Source: Bacteroidales bacterium (GTDB lineage: Bacteria > Bacteroidota > Bacteroidia > Bacteroidales > PUMT01). Taken from it: a stretch of 36,265 nucleotides of DNA. The stretch covers positions 1-36,265 of the forward strand of contig SLOE01000132.1 in the NCBI GenBank assembly GCA_007132715.1. The letters run 5' to 3'. This document shows, in pieces, positions 24,883-33,874 of this stretch. Below the pieces are notes generated by a model. The model saw only the letters and a program-made list of their open reading frames with translations, did no database searches and had not been told where the DNA came from. Position 1 is the stretch's first letter; the number at the start of each line of letters is the position of its first letter. Made by a program: the position numbers and the translations under genes.

Positions 24883-26328
24883 CTATTCAACAGGCACCAG
24901 CCTGTAGATGACCCCCGGATTTTCGACTGCAACGTAAACCATACCGTCCGGGCCCATATCAACATTGCGCACACGCCCGATCTCCCGCAGCAGTATCTCC
25001 TCGTGAACCACCTCTTCGCCCTCAATCTCGTTGCGTACAAGGTAGCGGAAGCTGAGCGATCCTGAGAGAATACTGTTTTCCCACGCCATGAAGGGCTCAC
25101 CCGTAACGAAGGTCATCCCGCAGGGGGCGATCGAGGGTGTCCATTCGATCACCGGCTGTTCCATCCCCTCTTTTTCGGTAAGCTCGGTAATGATGGTTCC
25201 GTTGTAGTTTATGCCGTAGGAGATCACCGGCCAGCCATAGTTGAGCCCCTTACTTATAATGTTCAGCTCATCACCGCCGCGCGGACCATGCTCGGTGGAC
25301 CATATCACACCGGTTTCAGGGTGCTTTACAAGTCCCTGCGGGTTCCTGTGCCCGTACGACCAGATGGAAGGCATGGCGCCGGGATGGTCAACAAAGGGAT
25401 TGTCGGCAGGAATGGTTCCGTCATCATTTATGCGGTGTATCTTGCCTGCGTGGTTGGTGAGGTCCTGTGAATTGTCCCAGTTCCCCCTGTCGCCTATCGA
25501 AAAATAAAGGTAGCCGTCATCGCAGAAAACCATACGGCATCCGAAATGAACCCCATTGCGGGTGTCCGGAAGCCCTTTGAAAATTTCCTCTTTGTCGACC
25601 AGCCGGTTACCATCAAGTCTGGCCCTCATTATGGCAGTGTTGCCTCCTTCAGCAGGTCCACCCGGCCCGTAGGTGGAATATGAAAGGTATAACCAGCCGT
25701 TATTCTCATAACCGGGATGGAGGCGCAGGTCCAGCAGTCCCCCCTGCCCATGTGCAAAAATGGGGGGCAGACCCTCGATAACACTGACAAATATACCGTC
25801 ATTGAACCTGAAAAGCTGACCGCTCCTTTCGCCGACCAGCATGTCGCCGTCCGGCAGCCAGACCATGCCCCACGGCACCTCAAGTCCGGTGATTAGCGTG
25901 TCAAGCCGGAAGGTCAGTCTTTCTGTTCTCTGGACCGGGTCCATCGCAGGACGGTAATCAAAGGTTCTGCTGGCCTCCTTCATGTCGGTAAGGATATAGG
26001 TTGCAATGTCGCTGATCTCATCAGCAGACAGCGCATCGCCAAAAGCCGGCATACCGGTATTGAGGTCACCGTCCCTGATGATAGCAACCATCTGGTCAAC
26101 CGGCATGTTGAACATTGCCTCACGGTCTTCTCCAACAAACCGTTCCATATGCATTCCGTGGCAGGATGCACAGTAGCGTTCATAGTTGGAAACTGCCTGG
26201 GACTTGTCCGATATCGCGCTGGTAATTAACTCTCCTTCAATATATTCAGTTTCTGATGGCTTGATGAACCAGATAAGGGCCATCACCGGGATAAGAAGGA
26301 GGAAACTGTAAAGATACCTTGAGTTCAT
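24883..26328 (-). CDS. Cytochrome c-PQQ-type sugar dehydrogenase fusion
   Basis: A 481-aa protein with an N-terminal membrane anchor (LYSFLLLIPVMALIWFI, about 6-22). A cytochrome c domain follows at about 45-115, with heme attachment CASCH (53-57) and a Met ligand in GMPAF (92-96). From about 135 to the end there is a six-bladed propeller of the soluble glucose/aldose dehydrogenase (YliI/HHIP) type: GLEVPWGMVWLPDGDMLVGER, HGQGGLLDLRLHP, WSYGHRNPQG and EHGPRGGDELN. Such propellers oxidise sugars with PQQ. The fused heme would pass electrons into a periplasmic or membrane chain. It is transcribed alone, convergent with the flavoprotein. The heme and PQQ-enzyme folds are clear; PQQ use in this organism is unproven. 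Confidence 0.88.
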   Translation of the reverse strand: MNSRYLYSFLLLIPVMALIWFIKPSETEYIEGELITSAISDKSQAVSNYERYCASCHGMHMERFVGEDREAMFNMPVDQMVAIIRDGDLNTGMPAFGDALSADEISDIATYILTDMKEASRTFDYRPAMDPVQRTERLTFRLDTLITGLEVPWGMVWLPDGDMLVGERSGQLFRFNDGIFVSVIEGLPPIFAHGQGGLLDLRLHPGYENNGWLYLSYSTYGPGGPAEGGNTAIMRARLDGNRLVDKEEIFKGLPDTRNGVHFGCRMVFCDDGYLYFSIGDRGNWDNSQDLTNHAGKIHRINDDGTIPADNPFVDHPGAMPSIWSYGHRNPQGLVKHPETGVIWSTEHGPRGGDELNIISKGLNYGWPVISYGINYNGTIITELTEKEGMEQPVIEWTPSIAPCGMTFVTGEPFMAWENSILSGSLSFRYLVRNEIEGEEVVHEEILLREIGRVRNVDMGPDGMVYVAVENPGVIYRLVPVE

Positions 26329-26442
26329 ATGCCTGGAATTTAATGTGATACAATATTGCTGATAAGTTAAGGCATTTTGGATGAATTCCAGCGGTTTTTG
26401 CCGGATAATTGCAGCTTTTTTTCTGATTTTTTCCGTTGATGG

Positions 26443-28761
26443 TTAACCGGAAAGCAAATACCTGAGCTGGTCGAGCATGATAGGTATGTCGTCACTGTCA
26501 ACTCCCTGGTTCACCAGGTGTGGAATATCTTCCTCGAACACCGCCAGGAATTCGGCTTCTGAAAAGGTTGCCGCCGATCCTTTCGCCTTTTCTGCCGCCT
26601 TTCCTGCTGCCTGCTCCTCTGCAGTTCCCGCAGCCGATCCTTTCGCCTTTTCTGCCGCCTGTTCCGGCTTTGCAATGGCCCTCCGGTAATATTCCAGGGC
26701 CTCACGGCGCCGTCCCAGGCTCCACTGCACATGCCCCATATTAACAAGGTCATGTGCTGTTGGCTGCTCCTCCATCAGCTTGAGGAAGTATTTCTCAGCC
26801 TGTTCTTTTTTGCCCGTGAGAAAGGAGCACCATGCTATCGGTCTCCACACCTTACTGTTGCCGGGCGTAAGGTACTCAACCCTGAAATAGGATTGCAGCG
26901 CTTCATCATACCTGTCAAGCTCCAGCAGGCAGTGCCCTATGCTGAGATGGACAGACAGGTTTTCGGGGTCAAGCTTTTCTGCCTCCCGGTAATACTCCAG
27001 GGCTTTGTCCGGCTTCTTCAGGTGCCGGTAGCAAAATGCTATCTTTCTGGTGTTCCAGATTCTGTTTACCTCGTAGAGCTCCGCTTTCAGGTAGTTGTCA
27101 AGCGCAAACCTGAACTTGCCCCTCTTCTGGTAACACCAGGCGACCTTCTGGTACAACTCGCCGCTCTTATCCTGTTCGAGCAGGCTGGTGAATATCTCTG
27201 CCGCCTCCCTGTAATGATCTTTGGCAAAATAGTATTCGCCTATGTTTCTCAGCACTTTGTCATCTTCCCTGAGAATGTCGCCCAGCACCATCTTGTTGTG
27301 AAAATCAAGGCGCCAGCCGAAAATATCTTCGAAACCGGCCTTTCCGGGAAAAAGCTTGTAAAACCTGTAAAGGTCCTGTATGTACTGGTTGGATACAAAC
27401 TCCTCCCGCCTGCCCGGGTCAAGGAGCTCCTCATCCTCCTTAAGCTCTTCAACCTGTTCCATCTCTGCCTTCATCGCCTGTGTCATGAATTCGATGTTTT
27501 CTCTGGGTATCCTGCTGATGCTGAGGCAAAAGGAGTATTTGTCGGAGTTGCACAGGATGGGAGCCTTCCCGATAGACTCCACCATCTGCCGTATTACAGG
27601 GTCAACGGAGTCAACATTACCGGCGAGATCGGTGTTGCCGGGGAAGAATGGTATAAACCAGTTGGACATCTCATTAAAGAAAGGGAATGATTTGAGCATA
27701 GAAAATGATCCCATAAACACATCAGAGCCCTTCATCTGCATCTCCGAAAACTCCTCCATCTTGTTAAGCAGTCCGGGCGAATCCTTTAATATGTCCTCCC
27801 ACTCGGGGTTCTTGCCTTCCGACAGACCCTCTTCCATCAGGCTGTCAAGGTTGATCTTGTTCCTTAGGTTGGGGCTTATCTTTATCATTTCAGGGAGTAT
27901 CTCGTCGCGTATACGCTTTTGCAGCTTCTCGGTCTCCTTGCTCCTGACAAGCTGGATGATAATCCGTTCAAGATTCCTCTTGAAAGCCGGGTTTTCGTTA
28001 AGTATTTTGAACCTGCCCGTTATCTGCGGGTAAAAGGGCATCCTTTCATCGTACCGGTAAAGACATATAAGCAGTCCGACCAGTGCCCTCTGGCTTATCC
28101 CGGCATCGCCCGAATCATAACTTTGAAAAAGCAACGTGAACTTTTCAGGATCAAAAAATCTCTGAAGGCTGAGCATTATCGCCGTAACCATAAAGGACCT
28201 GTATTCGGATGGCAGCATCGGGTTTTGCAGAAATTTCCCGTACCTGTCCGTCTCTTCGGGTGACAGGTTGTCACTGAACCAGATGTTATAGAAAAGCCCC
28301 TGCATTTTTTTATGGTGCTCTGACGCTTTCGCGGAAGAATTTGCGCCCTGCTCTTTCCCTTCCCGGGATGACGGGGCATCCTCAATATAATAGTTCTCCA
28401 GCTCTGAAATATATTGGCCGGTATCAGTGATTGCCTTTTGTCTCAAAGCCCGCTTCCTGTAGTATTCGGCCGACGTTGAAAACTTCATGCGAAGCTCTTC
28501 ATTGACCAGGTCTGCCAGTTCAAATGCCGACACTATCAGCTTATGGTAAACCTTTTGTCTTTCGGGATCGGTAACACCTTCGACCGTGTACTTCAGCATG
28601 TACTGGTAGGTCTCTTCCAGGTTCCTGTGCCGGTCGTGCAAAACCCCAAGACCGTTTTCCGATATGAGTGTCCCGAGCCGGTCGAAAGCAGGCTTTAGGC
28701 GGCGGCCGGCAATACTGCCGCATACCTCGGGGTATATTTTTTTCAGTTCGTTGTCAGTCAT
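26443..28761 (-). CDS. Large TPR-repeat protein of unknown function
   Basis: The track starts upstream of any sensible start; ATG 28761 (MTDNELKKIYPEVCG) gives 772 aa. Residues 1 to about 550 are helical with no recognised domain. From about 570 to 720 there are at least four TPR units, for example GEYYFAKDHYREAAEIF, YQKVAWCYQKRGKFRFALDNYL and LSIGHCLLELDRYDEALQSYF. Near the C-terminus is an Ala/Lys/Gly-rich linker with AEKAKGSA twice, 20 residues apart. No signal peptide is seen, so it is a cytoplasmic scaffold of some kind. It is divergent from the symporter gene. I know the N-terminal part only as a family of unannotated Bacteroidota proteins. Confidence 0.75.
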   Translation of the reverse strand: MTDNELKKIYPEVCGSIAGRRLKPAFDRLGTLISENGLGVLHDRHRNLEETYQYMLKYTVEGVTDPERQKVYHKLIVSAFELADLVNEELRMKFSTSAEYYRKRALRQKAITDTGQYISELENYYIEDAPSSREGKEQGANSSAKASEHHKKMQGLFYNIWFSDNLSPEETDRYGKFLQNPMLPSEYRSFMVTAIMLSLQRFFDPEKFTLLFQSYDSGDAGISQRALVGLLICLYRYDERMPFYPQITGRFKILNENPAFKRNLERIIIQLVRSKETEKLQKRIRDEILPEMIKISPNLRNKINLDSLMEEGLSEGKNPEWEDILKDSPGLLNKMEEFSEMQMKGSDVFMGSFSMLKSFPFFNEMSNWFIPFFPGNTDLAGNVDSVDPVIRQMVESIGKAPILCNSDKYSFCLSISRIPRENIEFMTQAMKAEMEQVEELKEDEELLDPGRREEFVSNQYIQDLYRFYKLFPGKAGFEDIFGWRLDFHNKMVLGDILREDDKVLRNIGEYYFAKDHYREAAEIFTSLLEQDKSGELYQKVAWCYQKRGKFRFALDNYLKAELYEVNRIWNTRKIAFCYRHLKKPDKALEYYREAEKLDPENLSVHLSIGHCLLELDRYDEALQSYFRVEYLTPGNSKVWRPIAWCSFLTGKKEQAEKYFLKLMEEQPTAHDLVNMGHVQWSLGRRREALEYYRRAIAKPEQAAEKAKGSAAGTAEEQAAGKAAEKAKGSAATFSEAEFLAVFEEDIPHLVNQGVDSDDIPIMLDQLRYLLSG
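26573..26660 (-). repeat. 28-nt exact direct repeat inside the TPR gene, 60-nt period
   Basis: GCCGATCCTTTCGCCTTTTC plus GCCGCCT occurs identically at 26573-26600 and 26633-26660. The 60-nt offset keeps the frame and duplicates AEKAKGSA within an Ala/Lys-rich linker. A recent in-frame duplication, or a slippage-prone site that can change linker length, is likely. Confidence 0.8.
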
Positions 28762-28815
28762 TTTCCAAAGATAAGTCAAACAGATCATTCCCCGTAAACA
28801 GATAAGCAAAAACCA

Positions 28816-28831
28816 ATCCAATTTTTTGGAT
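28816..28831. other. Small perfect inverted repeat between divergent genes
   Basis: ATCCAA-TTTT-TTGGAT forms a 6-bp stem with a 4-nt loop, about 20 nt above the candidate -33 box of the symporter gene. It may be an operator or a chance hairpin in an AT-rich region. Confidence 0.28.
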
Positions 28832-28851
28832 ATCTGAAAACCCAGTCCGCC

Positions 28852-28880
28852 TTGCCCCAATAATATTTTATTTACTTTTA
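28852..28880 (+). promoter_or_regulatory. Candidate promoter for the symporter gene
   Basis: TTG (28852-28854), 18 nt, then TACTTTTA (28873-28880) is close to the Bacteroidota consensus, with A replacing the last G of the -7 box. It would give a leader of about 28 nt to ATG 28915. Confidence 0.35.
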
Positions 28881-28914
28881 AGGGTCCGTGAACATTAAAA
28901 TCTGACAGTTCCTT

Positions 28915-30150
28915 ATGGTACAAAAGAAAAAGTTCACCCTCACAATCTGGATATTTGCCGGGTTTTTCCTTGGGATCCTGACCGGCGCCCTGGCCGGCGA
29001 ACCGGTCCTTCCGTACACTGATGTGCTTGCCGACATCTTCCTCAGGCTCCTGCGGATGGCCATACTGCCCCTGGTAATCACTTCCGTTATAAGTTCAATA
29101 ATACAGGTGGGTTCGGCAGGGGGACTGGGAAGGATGGGCTTGCGCACCATGGTGTATTACCTGTCTACCAGCCTGCTGGCTATATTTACCGGGCAGATAC
29201 TGGTAAATATATTCAAGCCCGGTGAAGGTGCCGGTATAGTCCTCGAAGAAAATCCCGATACCATTGCTGCTGCAGAGCGGGGACTTGGACGGCTGTTCCT
29301 CGATATCATTCCCGAAAACCCTTTTGCCGCTGCGGCTTCGGGCGACGTGTTGCCGGTAATTTTCTTTTCCATACTGTTCGGTCTTTTTGTCACACAGCTT
29401 AAAGCCGATCAGAGAAGCCTGCTGGGGGGATTTTTCGAGGCCGCGTTCGAGGCCATGATGAAGATGACCTCCTTTATAATCTGGTCGGCGCCATTCGGCG
29501 TGTTTGGCATTATCACGGGAATTGTCGCCACCTCCGGTTTCTCTGCGTTCAGGTCGCTGGGGTTCTACTTTTTGATAGTGCTCGGGGGACTGGCAATACA
29601 TATGTTTTTTACACTGCCGTTGCTGCTGTGGGTGCTGGGCAGGGTGAGCCCGGTCAAGCATTACAAGGGGATGATCCCGGCGCTGCTTACAGCTTTCTCA
29701 ACATGCTCGACCATTGTGACACTTCCGTTAACCCTTAAAGCTGTTACTGAAAATTCAGGGGCTTCGCGGAGGGCCGCAGGCTTTGTGCTCCCGATAGGCG
29801 CAACGGTAAATATGGACGGGACCGCATTGTATGAATGTGTGGCAGTGATCTTTATTGCGCAGGTTTACGGGTTTGACCTATCACTGGGAGGACAGGTGAC
29901 AGTGGCGGTGACAGCAGTGCTTGCCTCGATCGGTGCGGCGAGCATACCGATGAGCGGGATGGTGATGATGTCGATCATCCTCGGTGCGGTGGGACTGCCG
30001 CTTGAGGGTGTTGCCATCATACTTGCGGTGGACAGGATACTGGATATGTTCCGCACCACGGCCAATGTCTTCAGCGACAGTTGCGGCGCGGTCATCATCT
30101 CCAGGTTTGATGAACGGGATAAAAGCACCCCTCCGGTTAAGACCGGCTGA
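28915..30150 (+). CDS. Dicarboxylate/amino acid:cation symporter (DAACS family)
   Basis: A 411-aa inner-membrane protein with about eight transmembrane helices and two hairpins. Family signatures: RLLRMAILPLVITSVISSI in TM2, the serine-rich tip LLTAFSTCSTIVTLPLTL of hairpin 1, the TM7 motif ATVNMDGTALYE (about 296-307) that binds sodium and substrate, and VDRILDMFRTTANVFSDS in TM8. This is the fold of GltPh and GltP. It co-transports acidic amino acids or C4-dicarboxylates with Na+ or H+. In GltPh the TM8 motif has an Arg that reads the side-chain carboxylate, and the R in FRTTANV is a fair match in position, pointing to an acidic substrate. It is a single gene, divergent from the TPR gene. 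Confidence 0.93.
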   Translation: MVQKKKFTLTIWIFAGFFLGILTGALAGEPVLPYTDVLADIFLRLLRMAILPLVITSVISSIIQVGSAGGLGRMGLRTMVYYLSTSLLAIFTGQILVNIFKPGEGAGIVLEENPDTIAAAERGLGRLFLDIIPENPFAAAASGDVLPVIFFSILFGLFVTQLKADQRSLLGGFFEAAFEAMMKMTSFIIWSAPFGVFGIITGIVATSGFSAFRSLGFYFLIVLGGLAIHMFFTLPLLLWVLGRVSPVKHYKGMIPALLTAFSTCSTIVTLPLTLKAVTENSGASRRAAGFVLPIGATVNMDGTALYECVAVIFIAQVYGFDLSLGGQVTVAVTAVLASIGAASIPMSGMVMMSIILGAVGLPLEGVAIILAVDRILDMFRTTANVFSDSCGAVIISRFDERDKSTPPVKTG

Positions 30151-30305
30151 CGGTCCTTCATATTGTGTTGCGGCGCCATAAGAATCACTGATTTTAATGA
30201 ACGGCAAATTAGCCCAGCGCAAATAACTCAGGCAGGATCAAACTGTCTTATCTGTTGAAGGCATGGTGATGTATTATTTCTTATATTCGTATAAAATTTT
30301 CTGAT

Positions 30306-31331
30306 ATGAAGGTTAAAATTATACTGTTATTTACTGCCTCTGTTATTTTCATGAATGCTGCGGGCAGCGGGATACAGGCACAGGATGAACCGCTTGCCGA
30401 ACAGATCAGGGGCCTGGTACAGCATGAGGCGTTCATGCTGAACCTTCTCGTTCAGTCCGGCTTCAGGTACTCACTGTCTGATGATGATTTCCAGGGCGGC
30501 AGGACCTTCGAGGTAGCAAATGCAAGGGTAAGCCTGAGGGGCGAGATCGACAACAGGTTCTATTACCGTATACTTGTCAATATGGCCAGTGAGCCCAACC
30601 TGCTTGATGCCTATGCAGGCTACAGGCACAGTGATGCCCTGAGGATAACAGCCGGTGCGATGAAGCCCAGCCAGACGGCTGACTATATTGTTTCTCCGCA
30701 GGAAACTGACTTCGTTGACAGGGCGAGGATCACGGGGCATCTGGTGCAGTCGCGAGAGATCGGACTGGCCGCCGAGGGTGATATCAATGGTTTTTATTAC
30801 TATTCAGGAATATTCAACGGCAGCAGGCTGACCGACAACAATAACAATAAATTCTACGGTATCGGGAGGCTGCAGTATACCTTTGATGATGCTGTTCCCG
30901 GTACGCTGCAGGTTGCAGTGTCAGGTTCCCATGGTGATTCGCGCGGAATCAGGAGCGGCAGTGTGGGTCCGGTACTGAGGGGCGAACGATCTATTTATGG
31001 CGCTGATCTGAGGATGGAGACAGCCACAGTCCTGCTTGCTGCAGAATACCTTGCAGGGAACGTCGAGATAGCTGAGCTTCCCGGCAGCAAGGAACTTATA
31101 AGCGGGTATTACCTCACAGGCGGTTACCGCTTTGCTGAAAGCACCATGGCCCTTGTGCGCTGGCAATCCTGGGGATACAGGGAGAGGGATTTTCGCGACA
31201 ACCAGCTTACTTTTGGCATTAACCATGATTTTACCGGGATAACCAGCTTCCAGGCAAATTTTGATGCCTATTTTCCGGAAGAGGGTGACAACCGTTTCGG
31301 TCTGTCACTGATTCTGCAGGTCTACTTCTGA
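30306..31331 (+). CDS. OprO/OprP-like outer-membrane porin
   Basis: A 341-aa beta-barrel protein. A signal peptide (MKVKIILLFTASVIFMNAAG, cut near AQDEP) is followed by alternating amphipathic strands throughout, for example FEVANARVSLRGEIDNRFYYRILVNM and LTFGINHDFTGITSFQANFDAYF. The last strand, FGLSLILQVYF, ends in an aromatic residue, as needed for barrel insertion. The F-x-V-x-x-A-R-V-x-L-x-G pattern is the hallmark of the phosphate-selective porin O/P family. Bacteroidota members may pass phosphate, polyphosphate or other anions; specificity is not visible here. It is somewhat shorter than Pseudomonas OprP (about 410 residues mature). It is followed by the radical SAM cluster with a weak hairpin between. 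Confidence 0.85.
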   Translation: MKVKIILLFTASVIFMNAAGSGIQAQDEPLAEQIRGLVQHEAFMLNLLVQSGFRYSLSDDDFQGGRTFEVANARVSLRGEIDNRFYYRILVNMASEPNLLDAYAGYRHSDALRITAGAMKPSQTADYIVSPQETDFVDRARITGHLVQSREIGLAAEGDINGFYYYSGIFNGSRLTDNNNNKFYGIGRLQYTFDDAVPGTLQVAVSGSHGDSRGIRSGSVGPVLRGERSIYGADLRMETATVLLAAEYLAGNVEIAELPGSKELISGYYLTGGYRFAESTMALVRWQSWGYRERDFRDNQLTFGINHDFTGITSFQANFDAYFPEEGDNRFGLSLILQVYF

Positions 31332-31340
31332 CATCTTACA

Positions 31341-31357
31341 CCAAACCGGCTGTTTGG
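31341..31357 (+). terminator. Possible weak terminator hairpin after the porin gene
   Basis: CCAAAC-CGGCT-GTTTGG is a perfect 6-bp stem with a 5-nt loop just after the porin stop. There is no clear U-tract, so termination is uncertain. Confidence 0.33.
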
Positions 31358-31360
31358 CCG

Positions 31361-31390
31361 TTGTAAAAGAGTGAACCGATTATTATCTTG
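31361..31390 (+). promoter_or_regulatory. Weak candidate promoter for the radical SAM cluster
   Basis: TTG (31361-31363), 19 nt, then TTATCTTG (31383-31390) has the right spacing but two mismatches in the -7 box. It would give a leader of about 20 nt to ATG 31417. Confidence 0.25.
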
Positions 31391-31416
31391 CAGATGGTAA
31401 TCGTTGAAATTCAATT

Positions 31417-32595
31417 ATGAACTGTCAGCGCCGGCGTAGTTTTGTCAAAAAAGCTTTTATCGGGTGTGCAGGTTTTATTTCCCTGGGGTGCCTGCCGTTT
31501 GTCCGGGATCCTTTAGCTGCAACCGGCAATCCGGGGATGAGCAGGGGGGGCGGTGGTGTGCAACCGGCACAGGGCACCGATGGCTCCGAGGCGATGTTCT
31601 ACAGCAAGCTTGACAATAATGTGGTGCAATGTCAGCTTTGTCCGCATCGTTGCAAAATTGAGCCAGGCAACAGCGGATTTTGCAGGGTGCGGCGAAACAG
31701 GCGCGGCACTCTCTACAGTATGGTTTACGGCAGGCCCTGCACGGTCGATGTCGGTCCCATAGAGAAGGCCCCCCTCTACCATTTTGTGCCTGGCCACCGG
31801 CGATTGTGCCTTGCAACGGTCGGATGCAACCTCAGGTGCAGGTACTGCCATAACTGGCACATATCACAGCGTGGACCCGGCGAGGTGCGGGAGCTGCGGA
31901 TGAGTGCCTCACAGATTGTTGATGAGGCAGCAAGGCAGGGAGTGCGTTCCATCTCGTTCACCTATTCCGAACCAACAATATTTTATGAATATGTTTATGA
32001 TATAAGCAGGCTTGCGAAGGATCGGGGACTGAAAACGAGCATCGTGTCGAACGGTTATATTAACCCGGAACCGATGCGCCGGCTGCTGCCGCATCTGGAT
32101 GCGGTTAAAATCGACCTTAAGGCATTCAGTGATTCCTTTTACAGGGATATTTCCTCTGCAAGCCTTGACCCTGTACTCCGGACCCTGCAGTTGCTCAGGG
32201 AAGAGGGCGCCTTTTTTGAAATTGTATGCCTGGTGGTGCCAACGCTCAACGATGACCCGGTTGATATCAAAATGATGTGTGAATGGATAGCTGGCAACCT
32301 GGGGAGGGATGTTCCGTTACACTTTACCAGGTTTGCCCCTTCATACCGGCTCACAAACCTGCCGTCAACCCCGGTGAGGACCCTGGAGGCTGCAATCGGG
32401 ATCGCCCTTGGCAGTGGCCTCAGGTACGTCTATATTGGTAATGTTCCGGGACACATGAATAACTCAACCTATTGTCCCCGTTGCGACGAAAGGCTTATTC
32501 ACCGCACCCATTTCACGGTGCTGGAGAACAATATTGAAAATGGTAAATGCAGGTACTGCGGTTATGCGATACGCGGTATCTGGGAAGCAGTTTGA
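31417..32595 (+). CDS. amrS: AmrS-type radical SAM enzyme (AmmeMemoRadiSam family) with Tat leader
   Basis: A 392-aa protein. The radical SAM cluster ligands are CNLRCRYC (C137, C141, C144), followed by HNWHISQ. An N-terminal cysteine set CQLCPHRC...GFC (C72, C75, C79, C89) and a C-terminal zinc-ribbon-like set CPRCDERL...GKCRYCG (about 355-385) are both typical of AmrS. VDVGPIEKAPLYHFVPG is another family block. The unusual part is residues 1-35: a twin-arginine motif RRRSFVKK, a hydrophobic stretch and a lipobox-like SLGC (C25). Cytoplasmic AmrS proteins normally begin near MFYSKLDNN (residue 60), which could be an alternative start, but the leader is in frame, ordered like a signal peptide, and shared in kind by the next gene. 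The reaction of AmrS is unknown. It is 42 nt from the paralogue. Confidence 0.88.
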   Translation: MNCQRRRSFVKKAFIGCAGFISLGCLPFVRDPLAATGNPGMSRGGGGVQPAQGTDGSEAMFYSKLDNNVVQCQLCPHRCKIEPGNSGFCRVRRNRRGTLYSMVYGRPCTVDVGPIEKAPLYHFVPGHRRLCLATVGCNLRCRYCHNWHISQRGPGEVRELRMSASQIVDEAARQGVRSISFTYSEPTIFYEYVYDISRLAKDRGLKTSIVSNGYINPEPMRRLLPHLDAVKIDLKAFSDSFYRDISSASLDPVLRTLQLLREEGAFFEIVCLVVPTLNDDPVDIKMMCEWIAGNLGRDVPLHFTRFAPSYRLTNLPSTPVRTLEAAIGIALGSGLRYVYIGNVPGHMNNSTYCPRCDERLIHRTHFTVLENNIENGKCRYCGYAIRGIWEAV

Positions 32596-32637
32596 GGTGT
32601 GACCGGACTGGCAATTTGAAAACTAAACTGATTTGTT

Positions 32638-33843
32638 ATGACTACCAGCAGGCGTGAATTTATTGTAAAGGCAGTGCTTGGCGGAGCTGCCGCCCTGTCG
32701 GCGGGATGCATGCTGCTGAGCGGTGCAAGGGGCAGGCTGCGTGGTGGCCCTGCCCTGGCTGCATCAGCCCTGCTGCCGTCTGACCGGGGAGGCGTGGACT
32801 TCCGCGAAAGCGAAATTATTAATGAGAACCCGGGGGGAATTGAGGCGATGTACTATTCGGCGGACGACAGGAACAGGGTGAGTTGTGAGCTGTGCTACCG
32901 CAACTGTGTTATTGCCCCGGGCAGAAGGGGGTTCTGCCGTAACAGGGAAAACAGCCGGGGAAGCCTGTATAACGTAGTTTACGGCAGGCCGTCGGCGGTT
33001 CATGTCGATCCGGTGGAGAAGGAGCCCCAGCACCACCTGCTGCCGGGAGCCGAGATGCTGAGTATCGGCACGGCGGGGTGCAATTTCAGGTGCCTGCATT
33101 GCCATAACTGGCACCTGTCGCAGCGGTCGATCGAAGAGATAGGACGCTACCATGACCTGCCTCCGCGCGATGTTGTAAGTACTGCCCGGGAACTTGGTGT
33201 GAGCATTATCTCATCCACCTATAACGAGCCGACTGTCTTTTATGAGTATGTTCTGGATACGGCCAGGATAGCAAGGCCGGAGGGGTTTAAGATATTGTGG
33301 CACTCAAACGGATACATGAAGCCTGAGCCGCTGGTTGAACTGCTGGGCCATACCGATGCGGTGACGGTTGACCTGAAAGGGTTCTCGAAAAGGGCCTATG
33401 ACAACTCCTCGGCCGAGCTTGAGCCGGTGCTGGAAACTCTGAAGATCATCAGGCATGAGGGTGTCTGGCTCGAGATAGTCAACCTGGTGATACCGGGAGT
33501 GAACGATTCGATGGCCGAGATAGGGGAGATGTGCTCCTGGATAAGGGATAACCTTTCGCCTGAGGTGCCCCTCCACCTCTCAAGGTTCTTCCCAAATTAC
33601 AAGCTTACCAACCTGTCGCCCACTCCTGTTGCAACTCTTGAAAGGGCTTTTGACACTGCAAGAAAGGCCGGCCTTGATTATGTTACGCTGGGTAACGTTC
33701 CCGGGCATGAATACAACTCCACTTTTTGCCCGCGCTGCGGTGAGATCCTTATCAGGCGCGTCCATTTCAAGGTGACGGAGAACAATATTACGGACGGCAG
33801 GTGTGCTTCCTGCAGACATAACATTCCCGGTATATGGAGCTGA
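32638..33843 (+). CDS. amrS: Second AmrS-type radical SAM enzyme with Tat leader
   Basis: A 401-aa paralogue of the preceding gene. It keeps the radical SAM motif CNFRCLHC (C148, C152, C155), the N-terminal set CELCYRNC...GFC (C83, C86, C90, C100), the C-terminal CPRCGEIL...GRCASC set, and VDPVEKEPQHHLLPG. The leader TSRREFIVKAVLGGAAALSAGC is a near-ideal twin-arginine signal (S-R-R-x-F) with a lipobox-like Cys24. The canonical start would be near MYYSADDRN (residue 71). The two copies differ a great deal outside the motifs, so the duplication is old, yet both keep the leader type. It is 42 nt downstream of the first copy and 31 nt upstream of the membrane spermidine-synthase-like gene, consistent with one transcript. 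The substrate and reductant outside the cytoplasm are unknown. Confidence 0.88.
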   Translation: MTTSRREFIVKAVLGGAAALSAGCMLLSGARGRLRGGPALAASALLPSDRGGVDFRESEIINENPGGIEAMYYSADDRNRVSCELCYRNCVIAPGRRGFCRNRENSRGSLYNVVYGRPSAVHVDPVEKEPQHHLLPGAEMLSIGTAGCNFRCLHCHNWHLSQRSIEEIGRYHDLPPRDVVSTARELGVSIISSTYNEPTVFYEYVLDTARIARPEGFKILWHSNGYMKPEPLVELLGHTDAVTVDLKGFSKRAYDNSSAELEPVLETLKIIRHEGVWLEIVNLVIPGVNDSMAEIGEMCSWIRDNLSPEVPLHLSRFFPNYKLTNLSPTPVATLERAFDTARKAGLDYVTLGNVPGHEYNSTFCPRCGEILIRRVHFKVTENNITDGRCASCRHNIPGIWS

Positions 33844-33874
33844 GGTGGAAGGTGCGGCGGCAAAATCACCAGCA

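Noticed and set aside
26731-27690. 319-aa plus-strand ORF
   Set aside because: Antisense shadow of the TPR gene.
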